Assembly (NCBI RefSeq): GCF_000519305.1
Contig: NZ_JAFG01000003.1
Span: 809,070 to 873,069, forward strand
Source: Mesorhizobium ciceri WSM4083
GTDB taxonomy: Bacteria; Pseudomonadota; Alphaproteobacteria; Rhizobiales; Rhizobiaceae
Length of the DNA: 64,000 nt
Reading direction: 5' to 3'
The position numbers and the translations under genes were made by a program. The notes beneath the pieces were generated by a model, which worked only from the letters and a program-made list of their open reading frames with translations, was not told where the DNA came from and did no database searches. Shown in pieces: positions 1-9,475 of the stretch (position 1 is the stretch's first letter; each line of letters begins with the position of its first letter).

Positions 1-119
1 AATGGCGCATCCTCTTCCTCGGTCTTTTGATGATCTCGCTGATCATCGCGCGCCCGGCCGGCATCGTGCCGCGCAGCTTCGGGCCGGAGAAACTGATCCG
101 AGGGCTTTTCGGAAAATGA
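1..119 (+). CDS. Branched-chain amino acid-type ABC permease (LivM), C-terminal end only
   Basis: The frame beginning at base 3 is open from the window edge and reads a hydrophobic helix (LGLLMISLIIA) followed by a basic tail ending GLFGK and a stop at 117-119. This is how LivM permeases commonly end, and the next gene (LivG-like ATPase) starts inside the stop codon (ATGA). Only about 38 residues are visible, so the assignment rests mainly on context. Confidence 0.6.
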   Translation, partial: WRILFLGLLMISLIIARPAGIVPRSFGPEKLIRGLFGK

Positions 120-946
120 CGCTGGTCTTTCAGAGCCTTCGCAAGGTGTATGGCGAGGTCGTCGCCATCGACGGCGTGTCGACCGACTTCGCTCCCGGCA
201 TGATCCACGGCGTGATCGGACCGAATGGCGCCGGCAAGTCGACGCTGATCAACATGACGGCTGGTTCCTACACAGTGTCGTCGGGCTCGATCACGCTCGA
301 CGGCAAGCGTCTCGACAAACTCAAGAAATACCAGATCGCCAATTCGGGCATTGCCCGCACCTATCAGAACATCCGCCTCTTCGACCAGATGTCGGCGATC
401 GAGAACCTCGAAGTCTGTTTCTATCCCGCCGAGGTTGCGGCCGCCTGGAGGGAAGTGATCTGGCCACCCTATGCCAACGCCCAGCGCCGGCGCCGGCGTG
501 AGAAATGCATGGAAATCCTGCGGTTTTTTGACCTTCAGGGCTACGCCGACGTCGATGCCGGGGGCCTGCCCTATGGCCGACAACGCATGCTGGAGATCGC
601 CCGCGCCTTGGTCGCCAATCCGCGCGTCCTGCTGCTCGACGAGCCCGCCGCCGGATTGAACCACCACGAGACGGCGGAACTGACGGCAAAACTCACCGCG
701 TTGCGTTCGCCCGACCGGATCATGATCGTCGTCGAGCACGACATGGATCTCGTCATGACGCTCTGCGACAGCATCATCGTCATGCATCACGGAAAGCTGC
801 TCTTCCGGGGCACGCCCTCCGAAGTGCAGGCAAGCACCGACGTCCAACTCGCCTATCTGGGAACCGCCAATGACATCGACGACATCCGGGCCGCTGCTCA
901 GGATCGCCGGGCTCAGCTCGGGATACGGGCGCGTCGGCGTTCTTGA
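116..946 (+). CDS. ABC transporter ATP-binding protein, LivG family
   Basis: A 276-residue cytoplasmic ATPase of a branched-chain amino acid or related (HAAT) importer. Walker A is GPNGAGKS at residues 35-42, the signature region reads LPYGRQ in place of the usual LSGGQ, Walker B is VLLLDEP, and the H-loop is VVEHDMD. The reading frame stays open upstream to base 2, but the ATG at 116 is preferred because it overlaps the permease stop (ATGA) and gives normal LivG length. It overlaps livF by 77 nt, so the three genes are translationally coupled. The substrate cannot be read from the ATPase alone. Confidence 0.85.
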   Translation: MTLVFQSLRKVYGEVVAIDGVSTDFAPGMIHGVIGPNGAGKSTLINMTAGSYTVSSGSITLDGKRLDKLKKYQIANSGIARTYQNIRLFDQMSAIENLEVCFYPAEVAAAWREVIWPPYANAQRRRRREKCMEILRFFDLQGYADVDAGGLPYGRQRMLEIARALVANPRVLLLDEPAAGLNHHETAELTAKLTALRSPDRIMIVVEHDMDLVMTLCDSIIVMHHGKLLFRGTPSEVQASTDVQLAYLGTANDIDDIRAAAQDRRAQLGIRARRRS

Positions 947-1619
947 GGCCATCAGCATTGACGTCGATCCGCACGAGATCGTCGTCATCCTGGGTCCGAA
1001 CGGCGCCGGCAAGACGACGCTGCTCAATTCCATCTCCGGCGTGGCGCGGCCCACCGCCGGCAGCATCGCCTTCGAAGGCCGCGACATCACCGGGATGCGC
1101 CCCGAACAGGTCGTGCGTCTCGGCATCACCCACTGCCCGGAAGGCCGCCAGATCTTCCAGCGCCTGACTGTGGAGGAAAACTTGGTCGCGGCCCATATCG
1201 GTCGCGGCGGGAAGAGTTTCGAGGCGTTGCGCGCCGAGGTGTTCGAGCTGTTTCCTGTTCTCAAGGAACGGCGCAACGGCATGGCAAGCCGCATGTCCGG
1301 CGGCCAGCAGCAGATGCTGGCGATCGGGCGCTCGCTTATGGCCGAGCCGAAGCTTCTGATGCTCGACGAGCCGTCTCTCGGCCTTGCCCCGAAGATCGTC
1401 CACCAGATCTTCCGCATCATTCTCGACCTGTCGCGCAACGGCATTTCGATCCTGCTCGTCGAGCAGAACGTTCAGCTGGCGCTCGAATGCGGCGACTACG
1501 CCTACCTGCTCAACACCGGCAAGGTGAAGCTGCATGGCCCGGCGCAGGAAATGGCCGCGCATTCGGCCCTGAGGGAACACTATCTCGGCGGCGCCAGCGA
1601 GGACGTCCTTCATGTTTGA
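870..1619 (+). CDS. ABC transporter ATP-binding protein, LivF family
   Basis: Second ATPase (249 aa) of the importer. It shows GPNGAGKTT at residues 42-50, signature MSGGQQQ, Walker B LLMLDEPSLGL and H-loop LLVEQN, and the short length without a C-terminal extension is typical of LivF. Its start lies within the end of livG, and its stop overlaps the start of the following oxidoreductase (ATG at 1612), so all belong to one transcript. Pairing with LivG suggests a five-component amino-acid-type importer whose binding protein and LivH would lie left of the window. Confidence 0.88.
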   Translation: MTSTTSGPLLRIAGLSSGYGRVGVLEAISIDVDPHEIVVILGPNGAGKTTLLNSISGVARPTAGSIAFEGRDITGMRPEQVVRLGITHCPEGRQIFQRLTVEENLVAAHIGRGGKSFEALRAEVFELFPVLKERRNGMASRMSGGQQQMLAIGRSLMAEPKLLMLDEPSLGLAPKIVHQIFRIILDLSRNGISILLVEQNVQLALECGDYAYLLNTGKVKLHGPAQEMAAHSALREHYLGGASEDVLHV

Positions 1620-2901
1620 GGTCGACTGGAAGACGCCGCATCTGTGGCGCAAGACCGCGAACAGACGCCCGGCCGCACCGGCGTTGCAAGGCGACCTGAA
1701 GACGGACGTGCTGGTGGTCGGCGGCGGCTTCACCGGCATGGCCGCGGCACTCGGCGCGCGCGACAGCGGCGTCAATGTCATCCTGCTTGAGAGCAACGAA
1801 ATCGGATCGGCAGCGTCGGGCCGCAACAACGGCCTTGTCATCTCCCACCATTCCAAGGCCTCGCCGGCGGAGCTCGAGGCAGTCTACGGCAAGACGATCG
1901 GTGAGCGCTACAATCGCATGGTTGCGGATGCGGCCGGCGTCGCCTTCGGCCTGATGCAGCGCTTCAACATAGACGCCCACCAGGTTCAGGAAGGCTGGAT
2001 CCAGCCCGCTCACACCGACACCACGCTTGCCCGCGCGCGCCAGTTCTACGAAGAGTGGAAAGCCTTCGGCGCCAATGTCTCCTGGCTTGACCGGCCCGAG
2101 GCCAGCGCGCGCATCGGCAGCCCCTATCTCGGCGGCTGGATGGTGCACAATTCCGGCCACATCAATCCGTTCGCCATGATTATTGGCCTTGCCGGCGCCC
2201 TTGAGCGCGAAGGCGTGACCATCTTCGAGAACGCCCCGGCGTCTCGCATCGAGAAGGTGGAAGGCGGCTGGCGCGTCTTCACCGCAACGGGAAGCGTCAC
2301 GGCGCCAGAAGTGGTGCTTGCCACGAATGCGCTTACCGGCGACCTCTGGCCTGGGCTGAAGAAGACACTGATGCCGTTCAAGGTTTTCCAGGCCGCGACA
2401 AACCCGCTGCCGGAAGGCCTGCGCACCCAGATCCTTGTCGGCAACCCCGCGGTGTCCGACATGCGCAACGACATCCGCTATTTCCACTACGACGTCGACG
2501 GCCGGCTGGTGAGCGGCGGCACGCATACATTCTGGTTTGACGAGGCCGACCGCGGTCGCGCCAAGGTCTCGAGCATGCTGGGCAAGGCTTTTCGCGCATT
2601 CGGCGGCGAACCCCCGATCGTGGAATACTGGCATGGCACCTTTGCCGTGGTGCCTGATCGCAGACCTCGCCTCTATCGCCTGGCACCCGGCCTCGTGTTT
2701 GGCGGCGTCTATTCCGGCCGCGGCGTGGCATTGGCAATGTCACTTGGCCAGGAAATCGGCCGCTGGGCGGCAGGCCGGCGCCGGGACGAGCAGATGCCTT
2801 TGCCGGTCACCAACATGAAACCGGTTCCGTTCCATCCGGTCGCCGTGCAGGTCGCGAACCGCATGCATCTCTGGAACCGCTTCAAGGATCGAAGCTCTTG
2901 A
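1612..2901 (+). CDS. FAD-dependent oxidoreductase, DadA/PuuB (OrdL-like) family
   Basis: A 429-residue flavoprotein with the dinucleotide-binding motif VVGGGFTG at residues 35-42, followed by ESNEIGSAASGRNNG, typical of glycine/D-amino-acid-oxidase-fold enzymes such as gamma-glutamylputrescine oxidase. The C-terminal YSGRGVALAMSLGQEIG is the second FAD contact of the family. It is coupled to the livMGF-like genes by an 8-nt overlap, so it probably oxidises the amine or amino acid imported by that transporter. The substrate is inferred only from context. Confidence 0.8.
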   Translation: MFEVDWKTPHLWRKTANRRPAAPALQGDLKTDVLVVGGGFTGMAAALGARDSGVNVILLESNEIGSAASGRNNGLVISHHSKASPAELEAVYGKTIGERYNRMVADAAGVAFGLMQRFNIDAHQVQEGWIQPAHTDTTLARARQFYEEWKAFGANVSWLDRPEASARIGSPYLGGWMVHNSGHINPFAMIIGLAGALEREGVTIFENAPASRIEKVEGGWRVFTATGSVTAPEVVLATNALTGDLWPGLKKTLMPFKVFQAATNPLPEGLRTQILVGNPAVSDMRNDIRYFHYDVDGRLVSGGTHTFWFDEADRGRAKVSSMLGKAFRAFGGEPPIVEYWHGTFAVVPDRRPRLYRLAPGLVFGGVYSGRGVALAMSLGQEIGRWAAGRRRDEQMPLPVTNMKPVPFHPVAVQVANRMHLWNRFKDRSS

Positions 2902-2975
2902 TGACATTATAGGCCGACGATGCTGATTTTTGTGCCGGCGGCTTGATGGTCCAGCCAAGGTGTTGTCTTGGCACT

Positions 2976-3311
2976 TCATGTCATGGGGCGGCGGCAGTCC
3001 CTCTCCAGGATTTGAACCAATGCGCGCGGCACTGTGAGCACCGAGCCCCCAAGCCCCGCCGAAAACTCGTCGCGCCGGAGTCCTTCAAGCTCCGCCACCA
3101 AGGCTTTCAGGCTGCGTGTCAGCGTCTCCCTGTCCATGCCAGCGTTCAGCCCCGATTGCCACGACCGCGAGCGTCGTCGCCCGCCGCTTCGTCTCGCGCT
3201 TTGTCAGTGCCCCGAGCCATACCCGGAGAGGGGTTGATCCAAGGTTGCGACCTGCCCGGCAGGGATTCGCATCTGGAAGAAGAATCCCGAGTCTTTGCGC
3301 CATAGATACAT
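2976..3311 (-). pseudogene. Tyrosine recombinase (integrase) N-terminus, decayed
   Basis: Reading the minus strand in three frames reconstructs a recombinase N-terminus. ATG at 3311 opens MYLWRKDSGFFFQMRIPAG, then a second frame gives RVWLGALTKRETKRRATTLA, then a third (3137-2976) gives MDRETLTRSLKALVAELEG and a stop. This matches the DUF6538-type N-terminal domain of phage-like integrases (short beta strands with RxRIP, then a TKRExxRRA helix). At least two frameshifts are needed and no catalytic domain follows, so it is a relic. Confidence 0.5.
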
Positions 3312-3797
3312 CGCCCGCTCCAGGTGCACGTTTAGGTGTGCGCTTCTGGATAAAGGGCGATAATTACACAACAGAATCAAATACTTAGTCTATGGTGGGT
3401 CCGGAGGGACGCCGTTTCCTATAGGAAATCAATACGTTACGGGATGGTTCGCCAATCCATTTCCTTCGTATTCTCTCGTATGGTCGGGCGAACCTAACGA
3501 CCAGAAGGAGGACTAGTTTTTCCTGCACGCGGTTTCTCTTCATCCCACAGAAGCGTTGATGACCCCGTGACGAACGCGGCTGCTTTGGGGCCGAGAGCGA
3601 ACGGGGCCGCTTCGAGGCTCGAATTGGCAGAAACGGGTCTTTAGCATCAGAAACAGCAACTAATGCGTTCGTGTGGGTGCAATCCTCAGCTTTTCTACGC
3701 ATATGACACGCACATTCAACGGTCGCGGTTTGCAGCATGCCATGAAGGATTTGATCTCGCACAAGGACCAAGGCCCCTGGATGGCTAGGTTCCGCGC
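3312..3797. other. Non-coding stretch holding a dispersed repeat copy
   Basis: I see no convincing gene here. From about 3385 to 3640 the sequence aligns by eye with 47960-48210 (shared pieces include GGACTAGTTT and a ggggcc-rich block). The part just before the K+ channel gene holds a degenerate FNR-like sequence (TTGATCTCGCACAA, 3751-3764) with two mismatches. Confidence 0.5.
3446..3494. repeat. Hairpin repeat, copy A
   Basis: An imperfect inverted repeat starts GGTTCGCC and ends GGCGAACC, with inner arms ccat/atgg and a loop of about 17 nt. The same structure, with most of its flanks, occurs at 48025-48073. GGACTAG follows both copies at nearly the same distance. Confidence 0.6.
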
Positions 3798-4229
3798 ATG
3801 GTCCTCAATCTGCTCATCGGTACCATCGTCATAAGTCTGACGGTCCTGGTCCATACGTTTGGTCTGATCGCCGTCACGCATGCGATGGGATACCTCGTCG
3901 CCCGGTTTCGCATGCATGGGCGCCGCAGCCGGATCGTCGCGATGATCAGTGTGGTGATGGGGCTCTTCGCCGTCATGACAGCGGAGGTGTGGCTGTGGGC
4001 AGGGCTATACCGGTTGCTCGATATCTTCGCCGACTTCGAGACTGCACTCTATTTTTCGACCATCACCTTTTCGACGGTCGGCTACGGCGACATCGTGCCC
4101 GCTCATGCGTGGCGTGTCCTGGCGGCGCTCGAGGGCGTAAACGGGTTCCTGCTCATCGGCTGGTCGACCGCCTATCTGATCGCGGCGGGCACCCGCATCG
4201 GTCCATTCAAGGCCGGCGAGCATTTCTGA
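3798..4229 (+). CDS. Two-TM potassium channel family protein
   Basis: A small 143-residue membrane protein of the Ion_trans_2 fold. Hydrophobic segments near residues 3-35, 45-75 and 108-132 flank a pore loop with the K+ selectivity filter TVGYGD at residues 93-98. There is no cytoplasmic ligand-binding (RCK) domain, so it is a minimal KcsA-like subunit expected to work as a tetramer in the inner membrane. It converges with hemN (9 bp between stops). Confidence 0.85.
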   Translation: MVLNLLIGTIVISLTVLVHTFGLIAVTHAMGYLVARFRMHGRRSRIVAMISVVMGLFAVMTAEVWLWAGLYRLLDIFADFETALYFSTITFSTVGYGDIVPAHAWRVLAALEGVNGFLLIGWSTAYLIAAGTRIGPFKAGEHF

Positions 4230-4238
4230 CGGCGATGC

Positions 4239-5588
4239 TCACACCGCCACCGAATGCCTGGCTTTCCCGATTTCAAAATACTTGTCGAACTTTGCCGCGA
4301 TGCCCCTGACAAAGGGACGGCTTTCCGCCGGCACGACGAAGCGGTCACCATCGAGCTCAAGCAACCGCGCGGGATCGTGGAGGGCTGTGGAACTCGCCTT
4401 GACGAGAAGTCTTTGGCCGGCCTCGCCAAAGCGCTCCACTAGGTCGATTGCGGAGAAGCCGAAATCGCACATCAGGCGCTCGATGATCCAACCGCGAACG
4501 CGGTCGTCTTGGGAAAACGCAATCCCCCGGACAGCGGCCAACCCGCCGTCTGCGACCATACGCCCGTACTCGGCGGTTGAAGGCATGTTCTGTGCATAGC
4601 CTTGCCGAAACTGGCTGATGGACGATGGGCCGAGGCCGATCAAGGTTTCGCAACGATCCTCGGTGTAGCCCTGAAAATTCCGGTGCAAGGTCCCGGCGCG
4701 GGCCGCAAGCGCCAGCGCATCGCCCGGCTTGGCGAAATGGTCGAGCCCGATTGCTTCGTAGCCCTGGTCCACGATCGCCTGCGCGGCCTGTTGCGATTGG
4801 GCAAACCGTTCCGCCGGACCGGGCAACCAGGCCTCGTCGATCATCGTCTGATGTTTCTTGAACCACGGAACATGGGCGTAGCCAAAAAGCGCGATCCGGT
4901 CCGGTTCCAGGGTCAGTGCCTGCGCGACTGTAGACGCGACGCTCTCCCTGGTCTGGTGCGGCAGGCCGTAGAGCAGATCCAGATTAACGGATTCGACGCC
5001 GCGCGAACGAACGCCGTCAACGACCGTCTTGGTTTGCAGGAAGCTCTGCTCGCGGTTGATTGCCTTCTGCACCTTCGGATCGAAATCCTGGACGCCGAGG
5101 CTCGCCCTTGTCATGCCGATTTCGGCAAGCGCGTCGAGGCGGGCACCGTCCATATCATTGGGTTCGATTTCGACGCTGATCTTGGCGTCGGGAAGAATGG
5201 CGAAGCTGTTGCGCAAGACAGCTCCCAGCGTCACCAAATCTTCGGGTTTGAGCATGGTCGGCGAACCGCCGCCGAAATGGACAGCACGCACGCGGCCCCT
5301 GCCTGCAACAAGACCGGCGACGGTGGCGATTTCGGCATGCAGGGAACGAAGATAGGTGGTCACCGGCTCGTAATGGCGTGTCTGCTTGGTATGGCAGGCA
5401 CAGAACCAGCAAAGCTTGTCGCAGTAGGGGATGTGCAGATAGAGCGAGATCTCGTCGCCCTCGTCGAGCGCCTGCAGCCAGTCACGACAAACGGCAGCGT
5501 CAACGCTTGCATTAAAATGCGGCGCTGTCGGGTAGCTCGTATAGCGCGGCACGTTTTCGCCAAGTCTGGCAACTAATTCTGGCCGCAT
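4239..5588 (-). CDS. hemN: Oxygen-independent coproporphyrinogen III oxidase
   Basis: Radical-SAM enzyme (449 aa) that decarboxylates coproporphyrinogen III to protoporphyrinogen IX without O2, supplying heme under microoxia. The [4Fe-4S]/SAM motif C-x3-C-x2-C is at C56, C60 and C63 (PYCDKLCWFC), and the N-terminus NVPRYTSYPTAPHF is the classic HemN opening. The frame is open further upstream, but ATG 5588 gives family length. Another ATG at 5612 is possible. A FNR/FixK box (5647-5660) sits 58 bp upstream, between hemN and the divergent fnrN. It fits with the cbb3 oxidase genes nearby, which need heme at low oxygen. Confidence 0.92.
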   Translation of the reverse strand: MRPELVARLGENVPRYTSYPTAPHFNASVDAAVCRDWLQALDEGDEISLYLHIPYCDKLCWFCACHTKQTRHYEPVTTYLRSLHAEIATVAGLVAGRGRVRAVHFGGGSPTMLKPEDLVTLGAVLRNSFAILPDAKISVEIEPNDMDGARLDALAEIGMTRASLGVQDFDPKVQKAINREQSFLQTKTVVDGVRSRGVESVNLDLLYGLPHQTRESVASTVAQALTLEPDRIALFGYAHVPWFKKHQTMIDEAWLPGPAERFAQSQQAAQAIVDQGYEAIGLDHFAKPGDALALAARAGTLHRNFQGYTEDRCETLIGLGPSSISQFRQGYAQNMPSTAEYGRMVADGGLAAVRGIAFSQDDRVRGWIIERLMCDFGFSAIDLVERFGEAGQRLLVKASSTALHDPARLLELDGDRFVVPAESRPFVRGIAAKFDKYFEIGKARHSVAV

Positions 5589-5646
5589 GTCCCTATCCGC
5601 TCCACTTTGCATGGCGCGACATTGGTCAAATTGGACGCCGGCAGCC

Positions 5647-5660
5647 TTGATTTCGGTCAA
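5647..5660. promoter_or_regulatory. FNR/FixK box (anaerobox) between hemN and fnrN
   Basis: TTGATTTCGGTCAA fits TTGAY-N4-RTCAA. It lies 58 bp from the hemN start and 85 bp from the fnrN start, so it could serve hemN and also autoregulation of fnrN. Confidence 0.75.
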
Positions 5661-5745
5661 AGCCGCCCCCGGACAAACTGCCACAAGGTTTTTTTGTCCG
5701 CAGATGGTTACGTTGCGGGCACATGGAACCCTTTGGACGATCAAG

Positions 5746-6474
5746 ATGACGGTGCGCCAAGACGTTCACAGTTCCGGCACTCCCGTGCTTTGCCAATCGT
5801 GCGAAGCGCGCCATCATGGCGTTTGCGGCGCGCTCGATCCCGATCAACTGATGGGCCTGGCCAAGACCTCATCGAAGCATACCGTTGAACCGGGCGCAGA
5901 ACTGATAGGCGACACCGAGGCTGTCGACAGCTATTCGAACGTGCTTTCAGGCGTGGTGAAGCTCACAAAGAGCCTGTCGGACGGACGCCAGCAGATTGTC
6001 GGCCTTCAATTCGCCCCCGATTTTCTGGGGCGGCCGTTCAAGGTGGAAAGCGCAATCAACGCCGAAGCTGCAACCGCCGTTTCCCTGTGTTCGTTTCCAA
6101 AGGCCGCTATCGAACGGATGATGAAGGAATCACCGGAACTCGAGCATCGACTTCTCAAGCAGACACTGAACGAACTCGACGAAGCCCGCAACTGGATGGT
6201 GACGCTGGGGCGCAAGAGTGCTTCGGAAAAGGTGGCGAGCTTTCTTCTCATGATCGCCAGGAACATCGACCCCGCGCTCGACCCCTCCGCCCAGTCGACA
6301 AGTTTCGACTTGCCATTGACCCGCGCCGACATCGCCGATTTTCTCGGTCTGACGATCGAGACAGTTAGCCGCCAGTTGACCAGGTTGCGATCAGATGGCG
6401 TGATCCGGATCGAGAACAATCGGCATGTAACAGTCGATAACCTGAACCGGCTACAGCGCCGCTCCGGCGCTTAG
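5746..6474 (+). CDS. fnrN: FnrN-type oxygen-sensing Crp/Fnr regulator
   Basis: A 242-residue regulator with the N-terminal cysteine cluster C16-x2-C19-x7-C27 plus C115, the four ligands expected for an O2-labile [4Fe-4S] cluster. The C-terminal HTH (LTRADIADFLGLTIETVSRQ) has the E-x2-S-R reading residues for TTGAT half-sites. The frame is open from 5587, but ATG 5746 puts the first cysteine at residue 16 as in FnrN proteins. It can sense oxygen directly, independent of FixLJ, and is the only intact FNR/FixK-type activator in the window because fixK (28576) is frameshifted. Confidence 0.9.
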   Translation: MTVRQDVHSSGTPVLCQSCEARHHGVCGALDPDQLMGLAKTSSKHTVEPGAELIGDTEAVDSYSNVLSGVVKLTKSLSDGRQQIVGLQFAPDFLGRPFKVESAINAEAATAVSLCSFPKAAIERMMKESPELEHRLLKQTLNELDEARNWMVTLGRKSASEKVASFLLMIARNIDPALDPSAQSTSFDLPLTRADIADFLGLTIETVSRQLTRLRSDGVIRIENNRHVTVDNLNRLQRRSGA

Positions 6475-6476
6475 GA

Positions 6477-6959
6477 TCAATAGTCGGATCCAATCATCGG
6501 CAAGACGTGCTCGCGCTCGAAGGCGATATGCCGGCGCAGGCTTTCGAAGAAGCCGCGCAGCATGAAGCCAACCGCTTCGGCATTGTCAATGGTCTTGCCA
6601 TGGCCGATGGCCAGCAGAATCTCGGTCACCTCGGCGGCAAAGCATTCGTCCTCGACATGCTCGGCGCGCAATCGCCGGGCTGAATCACGATTGTTGGCCA
6701 GGGCGGTCTCGTAGGCAGGGAAGATAACCGATTCTTCGTATTCGTGGCTGTCGCGCAGAAGCGGAACGATTGCGTTCGCCAAAGTCAGGCATGCCAAAGG
6801 ATCGACTCGGGGCAGCGTGTCTGCGATTTTTTCCAGCGCGGCGCAGAGCTGCAGCTTTTCCAGATGCGCGCGTCTCATCACCGCGGATGACGCCGCCTTC
6901 ATGCCGCTGTTGCTGCCCGTTTGAAACGGCAACGATCCTCGTCCCTGTTCCGAGTTCAA
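6477..6959 (-). CDS. Hemerythrin-domain protein
   Basis: About 160 residues. His/Glu-rich helices (RRAHLEKLQLC, DSHEYEESVIFPAYE, LRAEHVEDECFA, RRHIAFEREHVLPMI) give the spaced His and Glu ligands of a hemerythrin-like di-iron four-helix bundle. The start is taken as TTG 6959 because AGGAGG (6966-6971) lies 6 nt upstream; ATG 6902 would leave it without a ribosome site. It is divergent from ccoN, with a FNR box between them, and converges tightly with fnrN. It may bind O2 or NO or repair iron-sulfur centres; the exact role is unknown. Confidence 0.75.
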   Translation of the reverse strand: MNSEQGRGSLPFQTGSNSGMKAASSAVMRRAHLEKLQLCAALEKIADTLPRVDPLACLTLANAIVPLLRDSHEYEESVIFPAYETALANNRDSARRLRAEHVEDECFAAEVTEILLAIGHGKTIDNAEAVGFMLRGFFESLRRHIAFEREHVLPMIGSDY

Positions 6960-7016
6960 CGGCAACCTCCTGATCGTTTGCGCACCCAAGGCTGCCCAAT
7001 CCGAAAGCGCCGGGCT

Positions 7017-7030
7017 TTGACATGGATCAA
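7017..7030. promoter_or_regulatory. FNR/FixK box between hemerythrin gene and ccoN
   Basis: TTGACATGGATCAA matches TTGAY-N4-RTCAA. It lies 80 bp before the ccoN ATG and 58 bp before the hemerythrin TTG, so it may act in both directions. Confidence 0.85.
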
Positions 7031-7109
7031 GGCGGCGGCGACGTGACTGCTGAATTGCTGTCCCTGCGGATTGACATCCGCGCATCGGAGTCGACGTCGG
7101 GGACATGTC

Positions 7110-8720
7110 ATGAAGTTCGGCACGCACATCTTCGCCTTGAGCCTTTTCACATTCGCGGCTTTTGTGGCTGCCGGCTTCGGCGTGGACGCGCCATTCCGAC
7201 AGCATATGTGGGTGCTGTTCTTGGTGTTGCTCGGCTTTGTCGCCATTCTCCTTCGCAACACGAATTTCGCCCCGGCAGTCGCAGTCGATCCTTCCGCTTA
7301 CATGGATGGTCCGATCCGCTACGGCGCCATCGCCACGATGTTCTGGGGTGTCGTCGGCATGCTGGTCGGCGTCGTCATCGCGCTGCAGCTTGCCTATCCC
7401 GATCTCAACATCCAGCCCTGGTTCAATTTCGGCCGCCTGCGGCCCCTGCACACGTCGGGCGTCGTCTTCGCCTTCGGCGGCAACGCGCTCTTGTGCACAT
7501 CATTGTATGTCGTACAGCGCACCTGTCGCGCCCGGCTCTTCGGTGGCGATCTCGCCTGGTTCGTGTTCTGGGGCTACCAGCTCTTCATCGTCATGGCGGC
7601 GACCGGCTACCTGCTCGGCATCACCGAAAGCCGCGAATACGCCGAACCCGAATGGTATGTCGACATCTGGCTGACCATCGTCTGGGTTGCCTACCTCGTT
7701 CTGTTCCTCGGCACGATCCTGAGGCGCAAGGAGCCGCATATCTACGTCGCCAACTGGTTCTACCTCTCCTTCATCGTGACGATCGCGATGCTGCATGTGA
7801 TCAACAACCTGTCGATGCCGGCCTCCTTCCTCGGCTCCAAGAGTTACTCCGCCTTTTCCGGCGTCCAGGACGCCCTGACGCAATGGTGGTACGGCCACAA
7901 TGCCGTCGGCTTCTTCCTCACCGCCGGCTTCCTCGGCATGATGTATTACTTCGTGCCCAAGCAGGCGAACCGGCCGGTCTATTCCTACCGGCTGTCGATC
8001 ATCCACTTCTGGGCGATCATCTTTCTCTACATTTGGGCCGGGCCGCATCACCTGCACTACACCGCCCTGCCCGATTGGGCGCAGACGCTCGGCATGGTGT
8101 TTTCGATCATGCTGTGGATGCCGTCATGGGGTGGCATGATCAACGGCCTGATGACGCTGTCAGGCGCCTGGGACAAGCTCCGCACCGATCCGATCATCCG
8201 CATGATGGTGATGGCCATCGCCTTCTACGGCATGTCGACGTTCGAGGGTCCGATGATGTCGATCAAGGCGGTCAATTCGCTGTCCCACTATACCGACTGG
8301 ACCATTGGCCACGTGCACTCCGGTGCGCTCGGCTGGGTCGGCATGATCTCGTTCGGCGCAATCTACTTCATGGTACCGAAGCTGTGGAACCGTGAACGTC
8401 TCTACTCGCTGAGGCTCGTCACCTGGCACTTCTGGCTGGCGACGCTCGGCATCGTTGTCTACGCCGCGGTGATGTGGGTGTCCGGCATCATGCAGGGCCT
8501 GATGTGGCGCGAATACGACGAGCAGGGCTTCCTCGTCTACTCCTTCGCTGAAACCGTGGCCGCCATGCACCCCTACTATGTCATGCGCGCCATCGGCGGG
8601 GCCATGTACCTTTCCGGCGCCCTTATCATGGCCTGGAACATCGCCATGACGATCCTTGGATACCAGCGCGAGGAGCAGCCGATGCCCGGCTCTGTTCCCG
8701 CCCTTCAGCCTGCCGAATAG
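7110..8720 (+). CDS. ccoN: cbb3-type cytochrome c oxidase subunit I
   Basis: Catalytic subunit (fixN, 536 aa) of the high-affinity terminal oxidase. About 12 membrane helices carry the metal ligands: RPLHTSGV for low-spin heme b, [11 protein letters not shown] and GPHHLHY for CuB, and [13 protein letters not shown] for the heme pair near the end. I chose ATG 7110; an in-frame start at 7071 would add 13 polar residues. It is first in ccoNOQP, behind the FNR box at 7017. The oxidase allows respiration at nanomolar O2. Confidence 0.95.
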   Translation: MKFGTHIFALSLFTFAAFVAAGFGVDAPFRQHMWVLFLVLLGFVAILLRNTNFAPAVAVDPSAYMDGPIRYGAIATMFWGVVGMLVGVVIALQLAYPDLNIQPWFNFGRLRPLHTSGVVFAFGGNALLCTSLYVVQRTCRARLFGGDLAWFVFWGYQLFIVMAATGYLLGITESREYAEPEWYVDIWLTIVWVAYLVLFLGTILRRKEPHIYVANWFYLSFIVTIAMLHVINNLSMPASFLGSKSYSAFSGVQDALTQWWYGHNAVGFFLTAGFLGMMYYFVPKQANRPVYSYRLSIIHFWAIIFLYIWAGPHHLHYTALPDWAQTLGMVFSIMLWMPSWGGMINGLMTLSGAWDKLRTDPIIRMMVMAIAFYGMSTFEGPMMSIKAVNSLSHYTDWTIGHVHSGALGWVGMISFGAIYFMVPKLWNRERLYSLRLVTWHFWLATLGIVVYAAVMWVSGIMQGLMWREYDEQGFLVYSFAETVAAMHPYYVMRAIGGAMYLSGALIMAWNIAMTILGYQREEQPMPGSVPALQPAE

Positions 8721-8731
8721 GGAGCCAGAAA

Positions 8732-9463
8732 ATGGGCTTGATGGATAGACACGCAATCATCGAGAAGAACGCCACGCTTCTTCTCATTGGCTCTCTTCTT
8801 GTGGTGACTGTCGGCGGCATCGTCGAGATCGCACCGCTCTTCTATCTCGACAACACGATCGAGAAGGTGGAAGGCATGCGCCCCTACTCGCCGCTCGAAC
8901 TTGTCGGGCGCAACATCTATGTGCGCGAAGGCTGCTACCTCTGCCACAGCCAGATGATCAGGCCGTTTCGCGACGAAGTGGAGCGCTACGGCCACTACAG
9001 CCTGGCTGCGGAGTCGATGTACGACCACCCCTTCCAGTGGGGATCCAAACGCACCGGGCCGGATCTCGCCCGCGTCGGTGACCGCTATTCGAATGCCTGG
9101 CACGTCGCGCACCTTGCCGACCCCCGCTCGGTAGTGCCGGAATCGGTCATGCCGAGCTATGCCTTCCTGAACGATGCGCCCATCGAGGTGAAGGACTTCT
9201 CGACGCATCTGCTTGCGAACGCGCGCGTCGGTGTCCCCTATTCGGATGACATGATCGCCAATGCGAATGCCGACTTGAAGGCGCAGGCCGACCCCAATGC
9301 CGACACCTCCGGCCTTGAGAAACGCTATCCCAAAGCCAAGGTCGGAGACTTCGACGGCAATCCGCAACAGGTGACTGAAATGGATGCCCTCGTTGCGTAT
9401 CTGCAGATGCTCGGGACCTTGGTGGATTTCAAGAACTACGACGAGGCCGCCGGTTACCGCTGA
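8732..9463 (+). CDS. ccoO: cbb3-type cytochrome c oxidase subunit II, monoheme
   Basis: FixO (243 aa): one N-terminal membrane anchor (residues 12-38) and a periplasmic cytochrome c domain with heme motif C68-Y-L-C71-H72. The sequence [26 protein letters not shown] is strongly conserved in the family (shown here only as its key parts: CYLCH and SQMIRP). It starts 11 bp after ccoN with a GGGAG ribosome site. It passes electrons from CcoP toward the catalytic subunit. Confidence 0.95.
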   Translation: MGLMDRHAIIEKNATLLLIGSLLVVTVGGIVEIAPLFYLDNTIEKVEGMRPYSPLELVGRNIYVREGCYLCHSQMIRPFRDEVERYGHYSLAAESMYDHPFQWGSKRTGPDLARVGDRYSNAWHVAHLADPRSVVPESVMPSYAFLNDAPIEVKDFSTHLLANARVGVPYSDDMIANANADLKAQADPNADTSGLEKRYPKAKVGDFDGNPQQVTEMDALVAYLQMLGTLVDFKNYDEAAGYR

Positions 9464-9475
9464 GGAGCTTTATTC

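Noticed and set aside
3751..3764. FNR-like sequence TTGATCTCGCACAA before the K+ channel gene
   Set aside because: The second half-site has two mismatches (CACAA for ATCAA), so it is too weak to call.
7022..8395. 457-residue frame overlapping ccoN on the same strand
   Set aside because: Arg/His/Pro-rich out-of-frame reading of ccoN without any recognisable motif.
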